Assembly (NCBI RefSeq): GCF_014196055.1
Contig: NZ_JACICY010000001.1
Location: forward strand, 572,203 to 636,202
DNA length: 64,000 nucleotides
Reading direction: 5' to 3'
Source of the DNA: Novosphingobium hassiacum
GTDB taxonomy: Bacteria > Pseudomonadota > Alphaproteobacteria > Sphingomonadales > Sphingomonadaceae
In this document: positions 35,886 to 43,986 of the stretch, piece after piece
How the letters are laid out: every line of letters starts with the position of its first letter
How positions within the stretch are numbered: the first letter of the stretch is position 1
Notes under the pieces: model-generated
What the model saw: only the letters and a program-made list of their open reading frames with translations
Told to the model about the DNA's origin: nothing
Database searches by the model: none
Program-made: the position numbers and the translations under genes

Positions 35886-35904
35886 GTCATGACCTCGTCA
35901 TGAC
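35886..35904. promoter_or_regulatory. Tandem GTCATGAC palindromes upstream of the PepSY-receptor operon
   Basis: GTCATGAC is itself an 8-bp palindrome and occurs twice, at 35886-35893 and 35897-35904, 11 bases apart. It lies about 160 bases upstream of the PepSY start in a 280-bp stretch (35725-36004) that has no gene. The whole 19-bp block has dyad symmetry, as expected for an operator bound by a dimer pair. The regulator is unknown. Confidence 0.5.
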
Positions 35905-35936
35905 GGTATTGCGGCGGCGGTCCGATAGATTGTATT

Positions 35937-35965
35937 TTCGGCCACAGCCAAAAAGGGTGGCCGAA
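35937..35965. terminator. 9-bp hairpin after the carboxymuconolactone decarboxylase gene
   Basis: TTCGGCCAC and GTGGCCGAA pair perfectly around an 11-base loop, 40 bases beyond the stop of the last gene of the ten-gene minus-strand operon. There is no U-tract on that strand, so it may be a weak or Rho-assisted terminator. Confidence 0.4.
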
Positions 35966-36004
35966 TTTAAACCGTTTTGTCGCGAGCAAAACTGCCGGTC
36001 GCGT

Positions 36005-36415
36005 TCACTTCAGGTCTGTATTGGCCGCACCGGCAAGTTCGGCCTCGTATTCGGCAATGGCTTCGGCAGCGATGCGGGTAGAATCGATCCCTGCCGGAAT
36101 TCCGCAATAGACGGCAACCTGTAGAAGCGCCTCGCGGATTTCCTCGGTTGTCAGGCCGTTCCGTAGGGCCGCCTTGACATGCAGGCGCAGCTCGTTCGGC
36201 CGATTGAGCGCGCTGATCATGCCCAGGTTTAGCAGGCTGCGCTCGCGCCGCGTGAGGCCCGGACGCGACCAGACGTCACCCCAGCAATAGGTCGTCGAAA
36301 GCTCCTGCATGGGACGGGTAAAATCGTCTGCCCGTGCCATTGCATTTTCTACGTAACCCGCACCGAGAACCTCTTTGCGGAGCGTCAGGCCACGTTCGAA
36401 CTGATCATCGCTCAT
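36005..36415 (-). CDS. Carboxymuconolactone decarboxylase family protein (PcaC-like)
   Basis: 136-residue all-helical protein close in plan to gamma-carboxymuconolactone decarboxylase: RGLTLRKEVLGAGYVENAMARADDFTRPMQELSTTYCWGDVWSRPGLTRRERSLLNLGMISALNRPNELRLHVKAALRNG-type arrangement with the conserved Arg, Glu and His of the family. PcaC acts in the protocatechuate branch of the beta-ketoadipate route, but no pcaB or pcaD of clear type is present, so it may decarboxylate or isomerise a related lactone. It is the last gene of the operon. AAAAGGA precedes ATG 36415. Confidence 0.83.
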   Translation of the reverse strand: MSDDQFERGLTLRKEVLGAGYVENAMARADDFTRPMQELSTTYCWGDVWSRPGLTRRERSLLNLGMISALNRPNELRLHVKAALRNGLTTEEIREALLQVAVYCGIPAGIDSTRIAAEAIAEYEAELAGAANTDLK

Positions 36416-36452
36416 GCTTCAGGTCCTTTTGCGTGCGGTGCCGCGCGGCTTA

Positions 36453-37886
36453 TCAAAGTCCGCCGACGAGGCAGTACTTCACGTTCATATAGTCCGCCAG
36501 ACCGTGGCTCGATCCTTCGCGGCCGAAGCCCGATTCCTTGATACCGCCAAACGGTGCAACTTCGGTGGAGATCAGGCCGTCGTTTACGCCGACCATGCCA
36601 TATTCCAAACCTTCCATCATCCGCCACTGGCGTGCAGCATCGGCCGTGAAGACATAGGCAGCAAGGCCGTAAGGCGTGTCGTTGGCGATGCGCAGAGCCT
36701 CGCTTTCGTCCTTAAAGCGCAGAACCGGGGCGACCGGTCCGAAGATTTCCTCTCCGGCAATCGCCATCGCCTCGGTCACTTCGGCCAGAACCACGGGTGG
36801 ATGGAATGCCCCGCCTGCAGGGGCGGCGACATTTTCGCCTGCACGCATCGCGCCCTGAGCCAATGCCTGGGTAACGAGACCTGCCACGCGTTCAACCGCG
36901 CGGTCGTCGATAAGCGGTCCCATGCCGCTCGGGTTTGCGACCCCGTCTTCAACCCGCACCTGGGCTACTGCCGCAACCAGCTTCTCGACAAAGGCTTCGT
37001 ATACACCTGCCTGCACAAGGAACCGGTTGGCACAGACACATGTCTGGCCGGCATTTCGGAAGCGCGACGCCATGGCCCCTGCGATTGCGCGATCCAGATC
37101 GGCATCGTCGAACACGATGAAAGGTGCGTTCCCGCCAAGTTCAAGGCTCAGGCGCTTAACCTGCCCGGCAGCCTTGGCCATGATCACCTTGCCCACCTCG
37201 GTCGAACCCGTGAAGCTGATCTTGCGCACCAGTGGATGCGTACAGAACAGCTCCCCGATCGCCGATGACTTGCGCGCCGGAGCCACGCGGAACAGATCTT
37301 CTGGAACGCCTGCGCGATGTGCCAACGTTTCAAGCGCCAGTGCCGAAAGCGGCGTTGCTTCGGCCGGCTTGACGATGATCGAGCATCCTGCCGCAAGTGC
37401 TGGAGCCACCTTGCGGGTGATCATTGCCAGCGGAAAATTCCACGGCGTGATCGCCGCGCAGGTTCCCACCGGCTGTCGCAGCGTGAGCACCCGCTTGTCC
37501 GTGGCATAGCTCGGAATGACCTCGCCGTAGGCGCGCCGCGCCTCTTCCGAGAACCACTCGATGAAAGATGCGCCGTACTTCACTTCGCCCCTGGCTTCAT
37601 CGAGCGGTTTGCCGCTTTCGAGCGTCATCAGCAGTGCCAGGTCTTCGGCGTGAGCCACCATCAGGTCGTACCACGCGCGCAGCACATCGCTACGCTGCTT
37701 GGCAGTGCGCGCGCCCCATTCGCGGCGCGCGACGTCGGCAGCCTCGATCATGGCCGCCGTCTCGTCCACGTCATAGCGGCGCGCCGATGCCACAAGCACG
37801 CCATTGGCCGGATTGAGGACCCGGATGCCGTCATCGGAATCAAGGGTGTGCGGACGCAGGAGTCCGAGGGCAGAATCTGCCGTCAT
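36453..37886 (-). CDS. NAD(P)-dependent succinate-semialdehyde-type dehydrogenase
   Basis: 477-residue aldehyde dehydrogenase of the GabD branch: TPWNFPLAMITRKVAPALAAGCS, catalytic Glu in LELGGNAPFIVFDDADLD, catalytic Cys in NAGQTCVCANRFLV, and FGGIKESGFGREG near the end. This branch oxidises short semialdehydes, such as succinate semialdehyde, to dicarboxylic acids for the TCA cycle. AAGGCG precedes ATG 37886. Its place near the end of the operon fits the last step of a ring-derived C4 or C5 fragment. Confidence 0.92.
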   Translation of the reverse strand: MTADSALGLLRPHTLDSDDGIRVLNPANGVLVASARRYDVDETAAMIEAADVARREWGARTAKQRSDVLRAWYDLMVAHAEDLALLMTLESGKPLDEARGEVKYGASFIEWFSEEARRAYGEVIPSYATDKRVLTLRQPVGTCAAITPWNFPLAMITRKVAPALAAGCSIIVKPAEATPLSALALETLAHRAGVPEDLFRVAPARKSSAIGELFCTHPLVRKISFTGSTEVGKVIMAKAAGQVKRLSLELGGNAPFIVFDDADLDRAIAGAMASRFRNAGQTCVCANRFLVQAGVYEAFVEKLVAAVAQVRVEDGVANPSGMGPLIDDRAVERVAGLVTQALAQGAMRAGENVAAPAGGAFHPPVVLAEVTEAMAIAGEEIFGPVAPVLRFKDESEALRIANDTPYGLAAYVFTADAARQWRMMEGLEYGMVGVNDGLISTEVAPFGGIKESGFGREGSSHGLADYMNVKYCLVGGL

Positions 37887-37915
37887 GGTATCGCCTTGTT
37901 TTGAAAGTGAGCGGT

Positions 37916-38485
37916 TCAGAGCATCCGCGGCAGGACGTCGGTTTCGCCGCCTTTGTCGAGAATGCGGTGCTTAATCGCCCCTGCTGCGTGGAGTATAACC
38001 AGAGCCAGAAGCGCATAGGCGCTGTACTTGTGCATCGCATCGAAGATCGCGAAGGCGTCATCGTTCTTCGGCAGAAGTTCGGGCAATTCGCCAAAGAAGA
38101 AGAACGGCACGCCGTCGCTCTGGGTAAAGCTCGACGACATGGAATAGCCGAGAAGCGGGACCAGGACGGTCAGCAGCATGATCAACCGGTGCACGACATG
38201 CGAGAGCATCTTTTCCCAAGGCTTCAACGCTTCGGGTTCATGCGGCAGACGCGCACGGTTGCTCCACCGGATCGCCAGATGGACAATCGCCAGCAACCAG
38301 ACGAGCACCCCGAACTGCTTGTGGTTGGGATAGAACAAGTCGAACGTTGCCATTGGCGTATCCTCGGGCAGGCTGGTCATGTACCAGCCAGACCAGATCA
38401 GGCCCAGAACGATCACTGCGCGCACCCAGTGCAGGATGCGCATCGAACGTGGATACTTGGTGGTTGGTACCGTAGTGCCTGCCAT
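37916..38485 (-). CDS. Cytochrome b561 family membrane protein
   Basis: 189 residues with four transmembrane helices and paired His for two b haems: RILHWVRAVIVLGLIWSGWYM, LAIVHLAIRWSNRARLP, HVVHRLIMLLTVLVPLLGYSM and MHKYSAYALLALVILHAAGAIKHR. It passes electrons from quinol or a dehydrogenase across the inner membrane. GGGGAGAA is 7 bases before ATG 38485. In this operon it may reoxidise a membrane-linked oxidoreductase; the partner is not evident. Confidence 0.87.
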   Translation of the reverse strand: MAGTTVPTTKYPRSMRILHWVRAVIVLGLIWSGWYMTSLPEDTPMATFDLFYPNHKQFGVLVWLLAIVHLAIRWSNRARLPHEPEALKPWEKMLSHVVHRLIMLLTVLVPLLGYSMSSSFTQSDGVPFFFFGELPELLPKNDDAFAIFDAMHKYSAYALLALVILHAAGAIKHRILDKGGETDVLPRML

Positions 38486-38510
38486 GATCGTTCTCCCCTT
38501 TACCCTGACT

Positions 38511-39287
38511 TTACAGGTAAATGCCCCGTGAATATCCACCATCGACGGTCAGCGACTGACCCGTGATCGCCGCATCCTGCCCCGTCGCGATGAAAGCCAC
38601 CATACGACCGATCTTGTCGACGCCGAGTATCGCGCCGGTGGGAATATCGGCAGTAAATTCGGCCTCGATCACAGCTGGCTCGACCCCGCGATCGTGCGCC
38701 ATTTCGGCAAACAGCTCTTCAAGGTGCGGCGTGCGCACGATGCCGGGGTGCACCGCGTTGACGCTGATTCCGAACGGACCAAGCTGGTCAGACAAAACCT
38801 TGGTGAGATGGGCAACCGCCACGTTGCGAAGGCCGCTCAGCGTATCGCTCGAACGGCCGGTGAGCCCGCCGATGTTGATCACGTGGCCCAAGCCTTGGGC
38901 CTTCATGGCCGGGACCACGGCCTGCGTATAGCGCAGATAGCCGCCCACTTTTGTATCGACGTCTGCGATCAGCAGGCTGACATCGACGTCCTCGATCGCA
39001 CCACCAATGGGATTGGAGCTTGCCGCTGCGTTGACCAGCACGTCGATCCGGCCAAAGCGCTCAAGCACGGTTTCGACCATGCTCGATATGCTGCCCGGAG
39101 AGGTCGCGTCGGAAGTCAGTGCGACTACGGTGCCTTCGCCCGCCATCGCCAACGCTGCGGCTTCAAGTCGCGCCTTGTCCCGCGCCGTGATGACAACCGC
39201 AAAGCCCGCAGCGGCCAGTGCGCGCACGATGCCCGGCGCAATGCCACCGCTGCCGCCCGTTACGATTGCGACCGGTGCTGTGTTCAC
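38511..39287 (-). CDS. SDR-fold protein with SGxRN in place of YxxxK
   Basis: 258-residue short-chain dehydrogenase fold. The nucleotide motif is intact (TGGSGGIAPG), as are NAAA and the C-terminal DGGYSRGIYL. Where classical SDRs have YxxxK this protein reads SGLRN (in TLSGLRNVAVAHLTK), so the catalytic Tyr and Lys are Ser and Asn when aligned from the LTK end. The same SG-x-RN pattern occurs in the SDR at 46509, so it marks a subgroup and not a random mutation. It overlaps the ThDP enzyme gene by ATGA. The reaction is not known; a non-redox or differently arranged active site is possible. Confidence 0.82.
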   Translation of the reverse strand: MNTAPVAIVTGGSGGIAPGIVRALAAAGFAVVITARDKARLEAAALAMAGEGTVVALTSDATSPGSISSMVETVLERFGRIDVLVNAAASSNPIGGAIEDVDVSLLIADVDTKVGGYLRYTQAVVPAMKAQGLGHVINIGGLTGRSSDTLSGLRNVAVAHLTKVLSDQLGPFGISVNAVHPGIVRTPHLEELFAEMAHDRGVEPAVIEAEFTADIPTGAILGVDKIGRMVAFIATGQDAAITGQSLTVDGGYSRGIYL

Positions 39288-40864
39288 GGTAGTTCCGCCT
39301 GGATCAGCATTGGTCCGTCATGGGAAAGGCCTTCCTGCAGCGCATCGGCCAGTTCTCCGGCGGTCGTCACACGCACAGCCTTCACGCCGTATCCCGCGGC
39401 AAGAGCCGTCCAGTCGATGCGCGGATTGTCGAGCAGGGTCAAACCAGCGATCACCGCATCGTCGAGCGGTGCTTCGGCGCGGACCAGTTCGGTCTGAAGG
39501 ATGGCGTAGCGATGATTGGCTGCCATGATCACGGTAACCGGCAACTTCTCGCGCGCCATCGTCCAGAGCGACTGAACGGTGTACTGCGCACTACCATCGG
39601 ACTGGAGCGAAATGACACGCGCTGCGGGTTCTGCCAGTGCCGCGCCGACCGCACAGGGCAGCCCCTGCCCGATGGCACCGCCGGTGTTGGTCATGACCCG
39701 GTGGCGGCGTGCGCGATGGGCATTGCGCAGCCATGGGCCGCCGAGCGTCGAACCTTCCAGCGAAATGATCGCATCTTCGGGCAACTGGGCCACGAGCTCT
39801 TCGACCACCAAAGCCGGGGTGAGCGCGCAAGCACGATCGGTGCTGCTTGGCACCGGCGGGGTAGCTGGCTGGACAGGCAACGCAGGGGCACCCAACGCTT
39901 CGTTCAGCGCTTCAAGCGCGGCGACAGCATCATGCTCAGGCGCTGCGAGGCGTACGAGTTGCGCCTCGGCAACCAGCTGGCTGGGATAGCCTTCATAGCC
40001 GAAATAGCTGATCGGCATGCGCGATCCGACCAGCACGACGGTTGCGCTGCCCATTTGTGCGATGACATCGTCCGGGAAATAAGCCTGCCGCTCTACAGCG
40101 GGCAAATCACCGCCAAGCGTGACGATTGCCGGATAAGGCTCCATCAAGAGCCGTCCGCCCAGATGCGCGGCCAATGCGGCGCCGGCGCGCACGCCAGCTT
40201 CGCACAAGGCACTGCCACCCAGCAGAACGATCACGTCCTTGGCGTCAGCAAGTGCTGCCTGCGCCTGCCCGATTGCATCGTCGGACACGGCCTTTCCAAC
40301 CCACGCCCGGGCGACAAGCGTTGCAGCGTTGCCTTGTGCAGGAGCATCGATCACGTCGGTCGGAATGATCAGCGTTGCGGCTCCGCCTTCTGCGAGGCAA
40401 GTGGCGGCAAAGGCGGCATCGACATCCTGTGTGATCCCAGCGGTCGAGGCCATGCGGATCACCTGACGCGATACGGGCGATGCCAGAGATTCGATATCCG
40501 ATGTCAGCGGCGCATCGTATGCCAGATGCCACGTTGCATGATCGCCGATCAGATTGATGATCCGCGATCCGGCACGGCGGGCGTTGTGCAGGTTGGCGAT
40601 GCCGTTGGCAAAGCCCGGACCAAGGTGCAGCAGCGTCATCGGCACGTCGCCCGAGACACGGGCATAACCATCGGCTGCACCCGTGCAGACGCCTTCGAAC
40701 AGGCTGAGCACGGTGCGAATCCGGCCATTGCGAGCGAGCGCGCTGACCATGGTCATTTCCGTAGTGCCCGGATTGGCGAAGCAGATCTTCGACCCGCCCT
40801 GCCAGAGGGCATCGAACATCACATCCGCACCGGCGCGACCCTTGGCCACGGTCTGCTCGCTCAT
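39284..40864 (-). CDS. ThDP-dependent enzyme (acetolactate synthase/benzoylformate decarboxylase fold)
   Basis: 526 residues with the three domains of the family. The activating Glu is Glu57 (LSLFEGVCTGAADGYARV), the centre holds the NAD/FAD-like domain (VIVLLGGSALCEAG), and the C-terminal ThDP/Mg region is SDGSAQYTVQSLWTMAREKLPVTVIMAANHRY. Members decarboxylate 2-oxo acids to aldehydes, carboligate, or cleave C-C bonds. It has overlap junctions on both sides (40861-40864 and 39284-39287), so expression is coupled to the alpha/beta hydrolase and the SDR. An aryl-oxoacid decarboxylase supplying an aldehyde to the operon's dehydrogenases is a reasonable inference. Confidence 0.85.
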   Translation of the reverse strand: MSEQTVAKGRAGADVMFDALWQGGSKICFANPGTTEMTMVSALARNGRIRTVLSLFEGVCTGAADGYARVSGDVPMTLLHLGPGFANGIANLHNARRAGSRIINLIGDHATWHLAYDAPLTSDIESLASPVSRQVIRMASTAGITQDVDAAFAATCLAEGGAATLIIPTDVIDAPAQGNAATLVARAWVGKAVSDDAIGQAQAALADAKDVIVLLGGSALCEAGVRAGAALAAHLGGRLLMEPYPAIVTLGGDLPAVERQAYFPDDVIAQMGSATVVLVGSRMPISYFGYEGYPSQLVAEAQLVRLAAPEHDAVAALEALNEALGAPALPVQPATPPVPSSTDRACALTPALVVEELVAQLPEDAIISLEGSTLGGPWLRNAHRARRHRVMTNTGGAIGQGLPCAVGAALAEPAARVISLQSDGSAQYTVQSLWTMAREKLPVTVIMAANHRYAILQTELVRAEAPLDDAVIAGLTLLDNPRIDWTALAAGYGVKAVRVTTAGELADALQEGLSHDGPMLIQAELP

Positions 40865-41796
40865 GCTTGTTGTTCCTGTCTTGTGCCCGCGCTGACCCCG
40901 GCCACAAAGCCTTCTACCAGACGGAGGAATTCCTGTGGCGCATCGTCATGCACATAATGCGATGCGCCATCGACCGTGGCGTGCCGCAGCATCGTATTCT
41001 GCGCTTCGAGCTTGTGCACCGCTTCAAGATTGCAGAAGTCCGAGCGGCTGCCTCTGATGATATACGTTGGCACCGCAATCGACGCGATCACCGGCCACAG
41101 ATCGATCACCCGCGCCGGATCGGGCGAAACGCGCGTTTGCGCTATGCCTTGCGCGTCATAGCGCCAGATCACCGCACCATCGTCGGTGGCGCGCATGCTT
41201 TCCCACAACCGTTCTTCGATGGCGGCGTCGCTGACATTGGGGCGAAGCTTGCGCCAATAGGCGCGCGCGTCGGCCCACCCGGAAAAGCGCGTGGGCAAGG
41301 CCTTCATTTCGGCCACGATCCGTTCGAATCCTGCGCCCGATACCGACGATCCGGCCGTTATGTCCTCAACGATCAGCGCGTGAAGCCTGCCGGGATTGTT
41401 CGCAGCATAGACATAGGACGTCGTGCCGCCCATCGAATGGCCAATGAGGATAAATCGGTCCAGCGCGCAATCTGCAACGACCGCTTCCAGATCAGACACA
41501 TAGGCATCGGTATAGTAGTTCTGGCCCGGGTCCCATGCGCTTTCGCCGCGTCCGCGCGCGTCGAATGCGATCATGTGGAAGCGGTCGGCCAATGCCCGCG
41601 CCAGGTTCCGCCAAGTGCCGGAATAGCCACGCAACCCGTGAAGCAGGACGATTGCCGGATTGCCCGGATCGCCCCACTCCCGCACATGGATATTCACATC
41701 GCCATTGGCGACAGTCCTTGTCCGCTCTCCGTCAAGCAGGTTGACGGGGAGCGGTGCAGTGCCAGAGACCTGTGACGCGGACATCGTTTCAGCCAC
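40861..41796 (-). CDS. Alpha/beta hydrolase
   Basis: 311-residue alpha/beta-hydrolase fold. Nucleophile elbow GHSMGG with Ser121; acid Asp in RGSRSDFCNLEAV; His in DGASHYVHDDAP; oxyanion region LLHGLRGYSGTW. This layout is common among C-C hydrolases of meta-cleavage products and enol-lactonases; the sequence alone does not decide which. It begins directly after the Amino_synth-family stop and overlaps the ThDP enzyme start. It would hydrolyse a ring-cleavage product or ester intermediate. Confidence 0.87.
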   Translation of the reverse strand: MAETMSASQVSGTAPLPVNLLDGERTRTVANGDVNIHVREWGDPGNPAIVLLHGLRGYSGTWRNLARALADRFHMIAFDARGRGESAWDPGQNYYTDAYVSDLEAVVADCALDRFILIGHSMGGTTSYVYAANNPGRLHALIVEDITAGSSVSGAGFERIVAEMKALPTRFSGWADARAYWRKLRPNVSDAAIEERLWESMRATDDGAVIWRYDAQGIAQTRVSPDPARVIDLWPVIASIAVPTYIIRGSRSDFCNLEAVHKLEAQNTMLRHATVDGASHYVHDDAPQEFLRLVEGFVAGVSAGTRQEQQA

Positions 41797-42402
41797 TCAG
41801 GTCAGGCCATTGCCTTCGGCGTCTTCGGCGCGCAGCCCGCCGAGACGTGCGTTGAGGCGGCCGCGCGTGGCAAAGGCCCAGCACACGATCACTTCGTCAC
41901 GGTTCGGGCCATCGTCGAACGACACGCTCATCGTGTCATAGTGCGAACGCACATAGAGCGCGTCCTTGTGGCCGAGCGGGATATCGAGGATCGTGCCGGG
42001 CACGCCGCGCTTGCCGGTTGACGGCACCCATGACGCACCGCCACCCACGGCTTCACGGATCGGATTGGCCGCCGGATTGGTGAGCAACGCGTTGCCGTGC
42101 TCATACTCGCCATCCAAGCCGACGAGGATCGCCTTGCCGTAGCTTTCGATCTTGGTGCCACCCGAAAGCGCATTCAGGCGGCGACCGAATTCCACGCCCA
42201 GTACCGGAGAAGCCTCGATCCAGCCCGAAAGGTCTTCAACGAACTGACCGGCGTAGGGATTTTTGATGCAGGCACCGATCATGTACTTGAAAACCGGCTC
42301 GCCGTCGGCGGCAGCACCGGTTTCACCAGCCCAGATTTCTTGAACCTGTGCGTACCAACGGCGAACGTGGAAAGCGCCAAAATTGGCGGCATAAGTCGTC
42401 AT
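41797..42402 (-). CDS. Amino_synth (PF06684) family protein
   Basis: 201 residues matching the family called amino acid synthesis protein: KYMIGACIKNPYAGQFVEDL, LGVEFGRRLNAL, YGKAILVGLDGEYEHGNALLTNP and NRDEVIVCWAFATRGRLNARLGG. The family name is historic and its enzymatic role is not established; members are often found in amine or N-heterocycle catabolic operons. ATG 42402 follows GGGGAG. It precedes the alpha/beta hydrolase with no gap. Its presence suggests a nitrogen-containing ring or amide in the substrate, by inference. Confidence 0.85.
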   Translation of the reverse strand: MTTYAANFGAFHVRRWYAQVQEIWAGETGAAADGEPVFKYMIGACIKNPYAGQFVEDLSGWIEASPVLGVEFGRRLNALSGGTKIESYGKAILVGLDGEYEHGNALLTNPAANPIREAVGGGASWVPSTGKRGVPGTILDIPLGHKDALYVRSHYDTMSVSFDDGPNRDEVIVCWAFATRGRLNARLGGLRAEDAEGNGLT

Positions 42403-42463
42403 GATAACTCCCCAAGTAATTCTATCGCGGCCCCGCTGAGGGTGGCTCACGGTCAGTCAGAAT

Positions 42464-42928
42464 TCAAAGCGTGGTCGGATTGGCCTGGCCCTGATTGCGG
42501 TTCAATTCTTCCTGCGAAAGGCCGCCTGTCTGCGGCACTTTCTGGCAGAACACTTCCAGCATGTGGCCATCGGGGTCATAGAAATAGATCCCCACCGATA
42601 CGCCGTGATCGAGTATTTCGGCAATTTCAACGCCGCGATCTTTGAAGAAGGCGTAATTCGCGCGCAAGTCTTCCATGCTGGTACCAGCCATCATCAGGCC
42701 GACATGCTCGAACTCTTTGCCTTTGGTCGCACCGTCTTCGGCCTTGAACAGGGCGATGTCGTGGTCGCTCTCGCCAAAGCTCATGAAGACCCCGCCCTTG
42801 TAAGGGCCATCGCCCGCACGAGCGGTGATCTTCATGTTGAGTACGTCGCAGTACCACTGCGCAGACGCTTCAGGATCGCGCACGAACAGAACGATGTGCG
42901 CGATGCGATCGACCTTAATTGGTGACAT
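42464..42928 (-). CDS. VOC family protein (glyoxalase/extradiol dioxygenase fold)
   Basis: 154 residues, single VOC module pair. Metal-ligand candidates: His in RIAHIVLFV, His in FEHVGLMM, Glu in HMLEVFCQ, in the GIYFYDPDGHMLEVF block. The family covers extradiol dioxygenases, glyoxalases and isomerases; one module pair of this size could form the small type I-like dimer or a glyoxalase. The ATG at 42928 is inside the end of the upstream propeller gene (14-base overlap). In this operon a ring-opening dioxygenase or an isomerase of a cleavage product is plausible. Confidence 0.82.
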   Translation of the reverse strand: MSPIKVDRIAHIVLFVRDPEASAQWYCDVLNMKITARAGDGPYKGGVFMSFGESDHDIALFKAEDGATKGKEFEHVGLMMAGTSMEDLRANYAFFKDRGVEIAEILDHGVSVGIYFYDPDGHMLEVFCQKVPQTGGLSQEELNRNQGQANPTTL

Positions 42929-43949
42929 GTGGCAACCCCAGATCTTCCGGCACGCCTTCAACCCACGCAAGATCGGTGATCTCGTTGAATTCGCGCCATT
43001 CCTTCACCCAGTTACGGCCGCCATCGGTGCTGCGATAAAGATAGCCGAACTTGCTGGCCGCCAGCAGGAATTCCGGATCGGCCGGGTTCGAACCAAATGC
43101 CCACATGCAGGAGTTCGATGGCTTGTCGAGCGTGGCATGGGTCCACGTCAGGCCCGCATCGTCCGATGTCAGGATGGCTGCAGTCGTGCCCGGCGTTCCG
43201 TCACCGATGCCAACGGCGATCTGCGTGGCGCTATCTGGCTTGCGCAACATCACGCGCGAATAGCGCAGGCCCCAGGCCTCCTTGGCCGGGGTGCGTACCC
43301 AGGTCTTGCCATCGTCGGTTGACCGGTAAAGTGCGATAACCGTCAGTGCGAGGTGAACCTTGCTGCCATCATCCTGCGGCAGGATCATGATGTCGTGCAG
43401 ATCCGAATTGCCGCCGAATTCCGACCAGGTCGTATCGATGCGATCCCAGTTGTCGCCACCATCACGGCTGCGGTAGAGGCCACCTTCTTCGACGCCTGCC
43501 CACACGTCCTTCGGATCGTGGGGATCGACCACAACGGCCAGCATACGGGGGCGGTTCACGCCGGCGCAGAATTCCGGCATTTCAAGCGAGGTCTTTTCCC
43601 AGGTCTGCCCGCCATCGATCGAACGGAACAGGGCTGAAAGCGAAGGCGCGCCCGTTCCTGCATACATGACCCGTGGATCGCTCTCGCTGACCGCAAGTTT
43701 CCAGACCGCAAAACCATTGAGCGCGCAATCGATCCGCTTCCAATGGACGCCGCGGTCCTCGCTGTAGAACAGGCCCTTTTCCGCGCCAGCGAAGATGGCT
43801 TCCGGGTTTGCCGGATCGACAAGCAAGCAACGCACGCGATCATCGTATTCAAGATCCTGCTGGATATTGATGCGATACCAGTTTTTGCCATCATCGTGGC
43901 TGCGCATGACGGCTTGTCCGTCTGTTGCGACAATGAGTGTCCTGCTCAT
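42915..43949 (-). CDS. Cytoplasmic seven-Asp-box beta-propeller protein
   Basis: 344 residues without a signal peptide. Seven Asp boxes (SxDxGxxW type) can be counted: SHDDGKNW, SEDRGVHW, SIDGGQTW, SRDGGDNW, STDDGKTW, SDDAGLTW and STDGGRNW, one per likely blade. The fold is that of sialidases and VPS10/glycosyl hydrolase-like propellers, but no sialidase catalytic residues are evident and the location should be cytoplasmic. A propeller in the middle of a catabolic operon could be a hydrolase or lyase with unusual substrate. It overlaps the VOC gene. Function unknown. Confidence 0.8.
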   Translation of the reverse strand: MSRTLIVATDGQAVMRSHDDGKNWYRINIQQDLEYDDRVRCLLVDPANPEAIFAGAEKGLFYSEDRGVHWKRIDCALNGFAVWKLAVSESDPRVMYAGTGAPSLSALFRSIDGGQTWEKTSLEMPEFCAGVNRPRMLAVVVDPHDPKDVWAGVEEGGLYRSRDGGDNWDRIDTTWSEFGGNSDLHDIMILPQDDGSKVHLALTVIALYRSTDDGKTWVRTPAKEAWGLRYSRVMLRKPDSATQIAVGIGDGTPGTTAAILTSDDAGLTWTHATLDKPSNSCMWAFGSNPADPEFLLAASKFGYLYRSTDGGRNWVKEWREFNEITDLAWVEGVPEDLGLPHVTN

Positions 43950-43986
43950 GGTTGTCCCATTCCTGCTGTTCTGGCGTTATTCTGGC

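Noticed and set aside
39320..40957. 545-codon plus-strand open frame
   Set aside because: Lies antisense to the ThDP enzyme, whose motifs and overlap junctions are clear; the amino-acid pattern of the plus frame looks like the antisense of a GC-rich gene.
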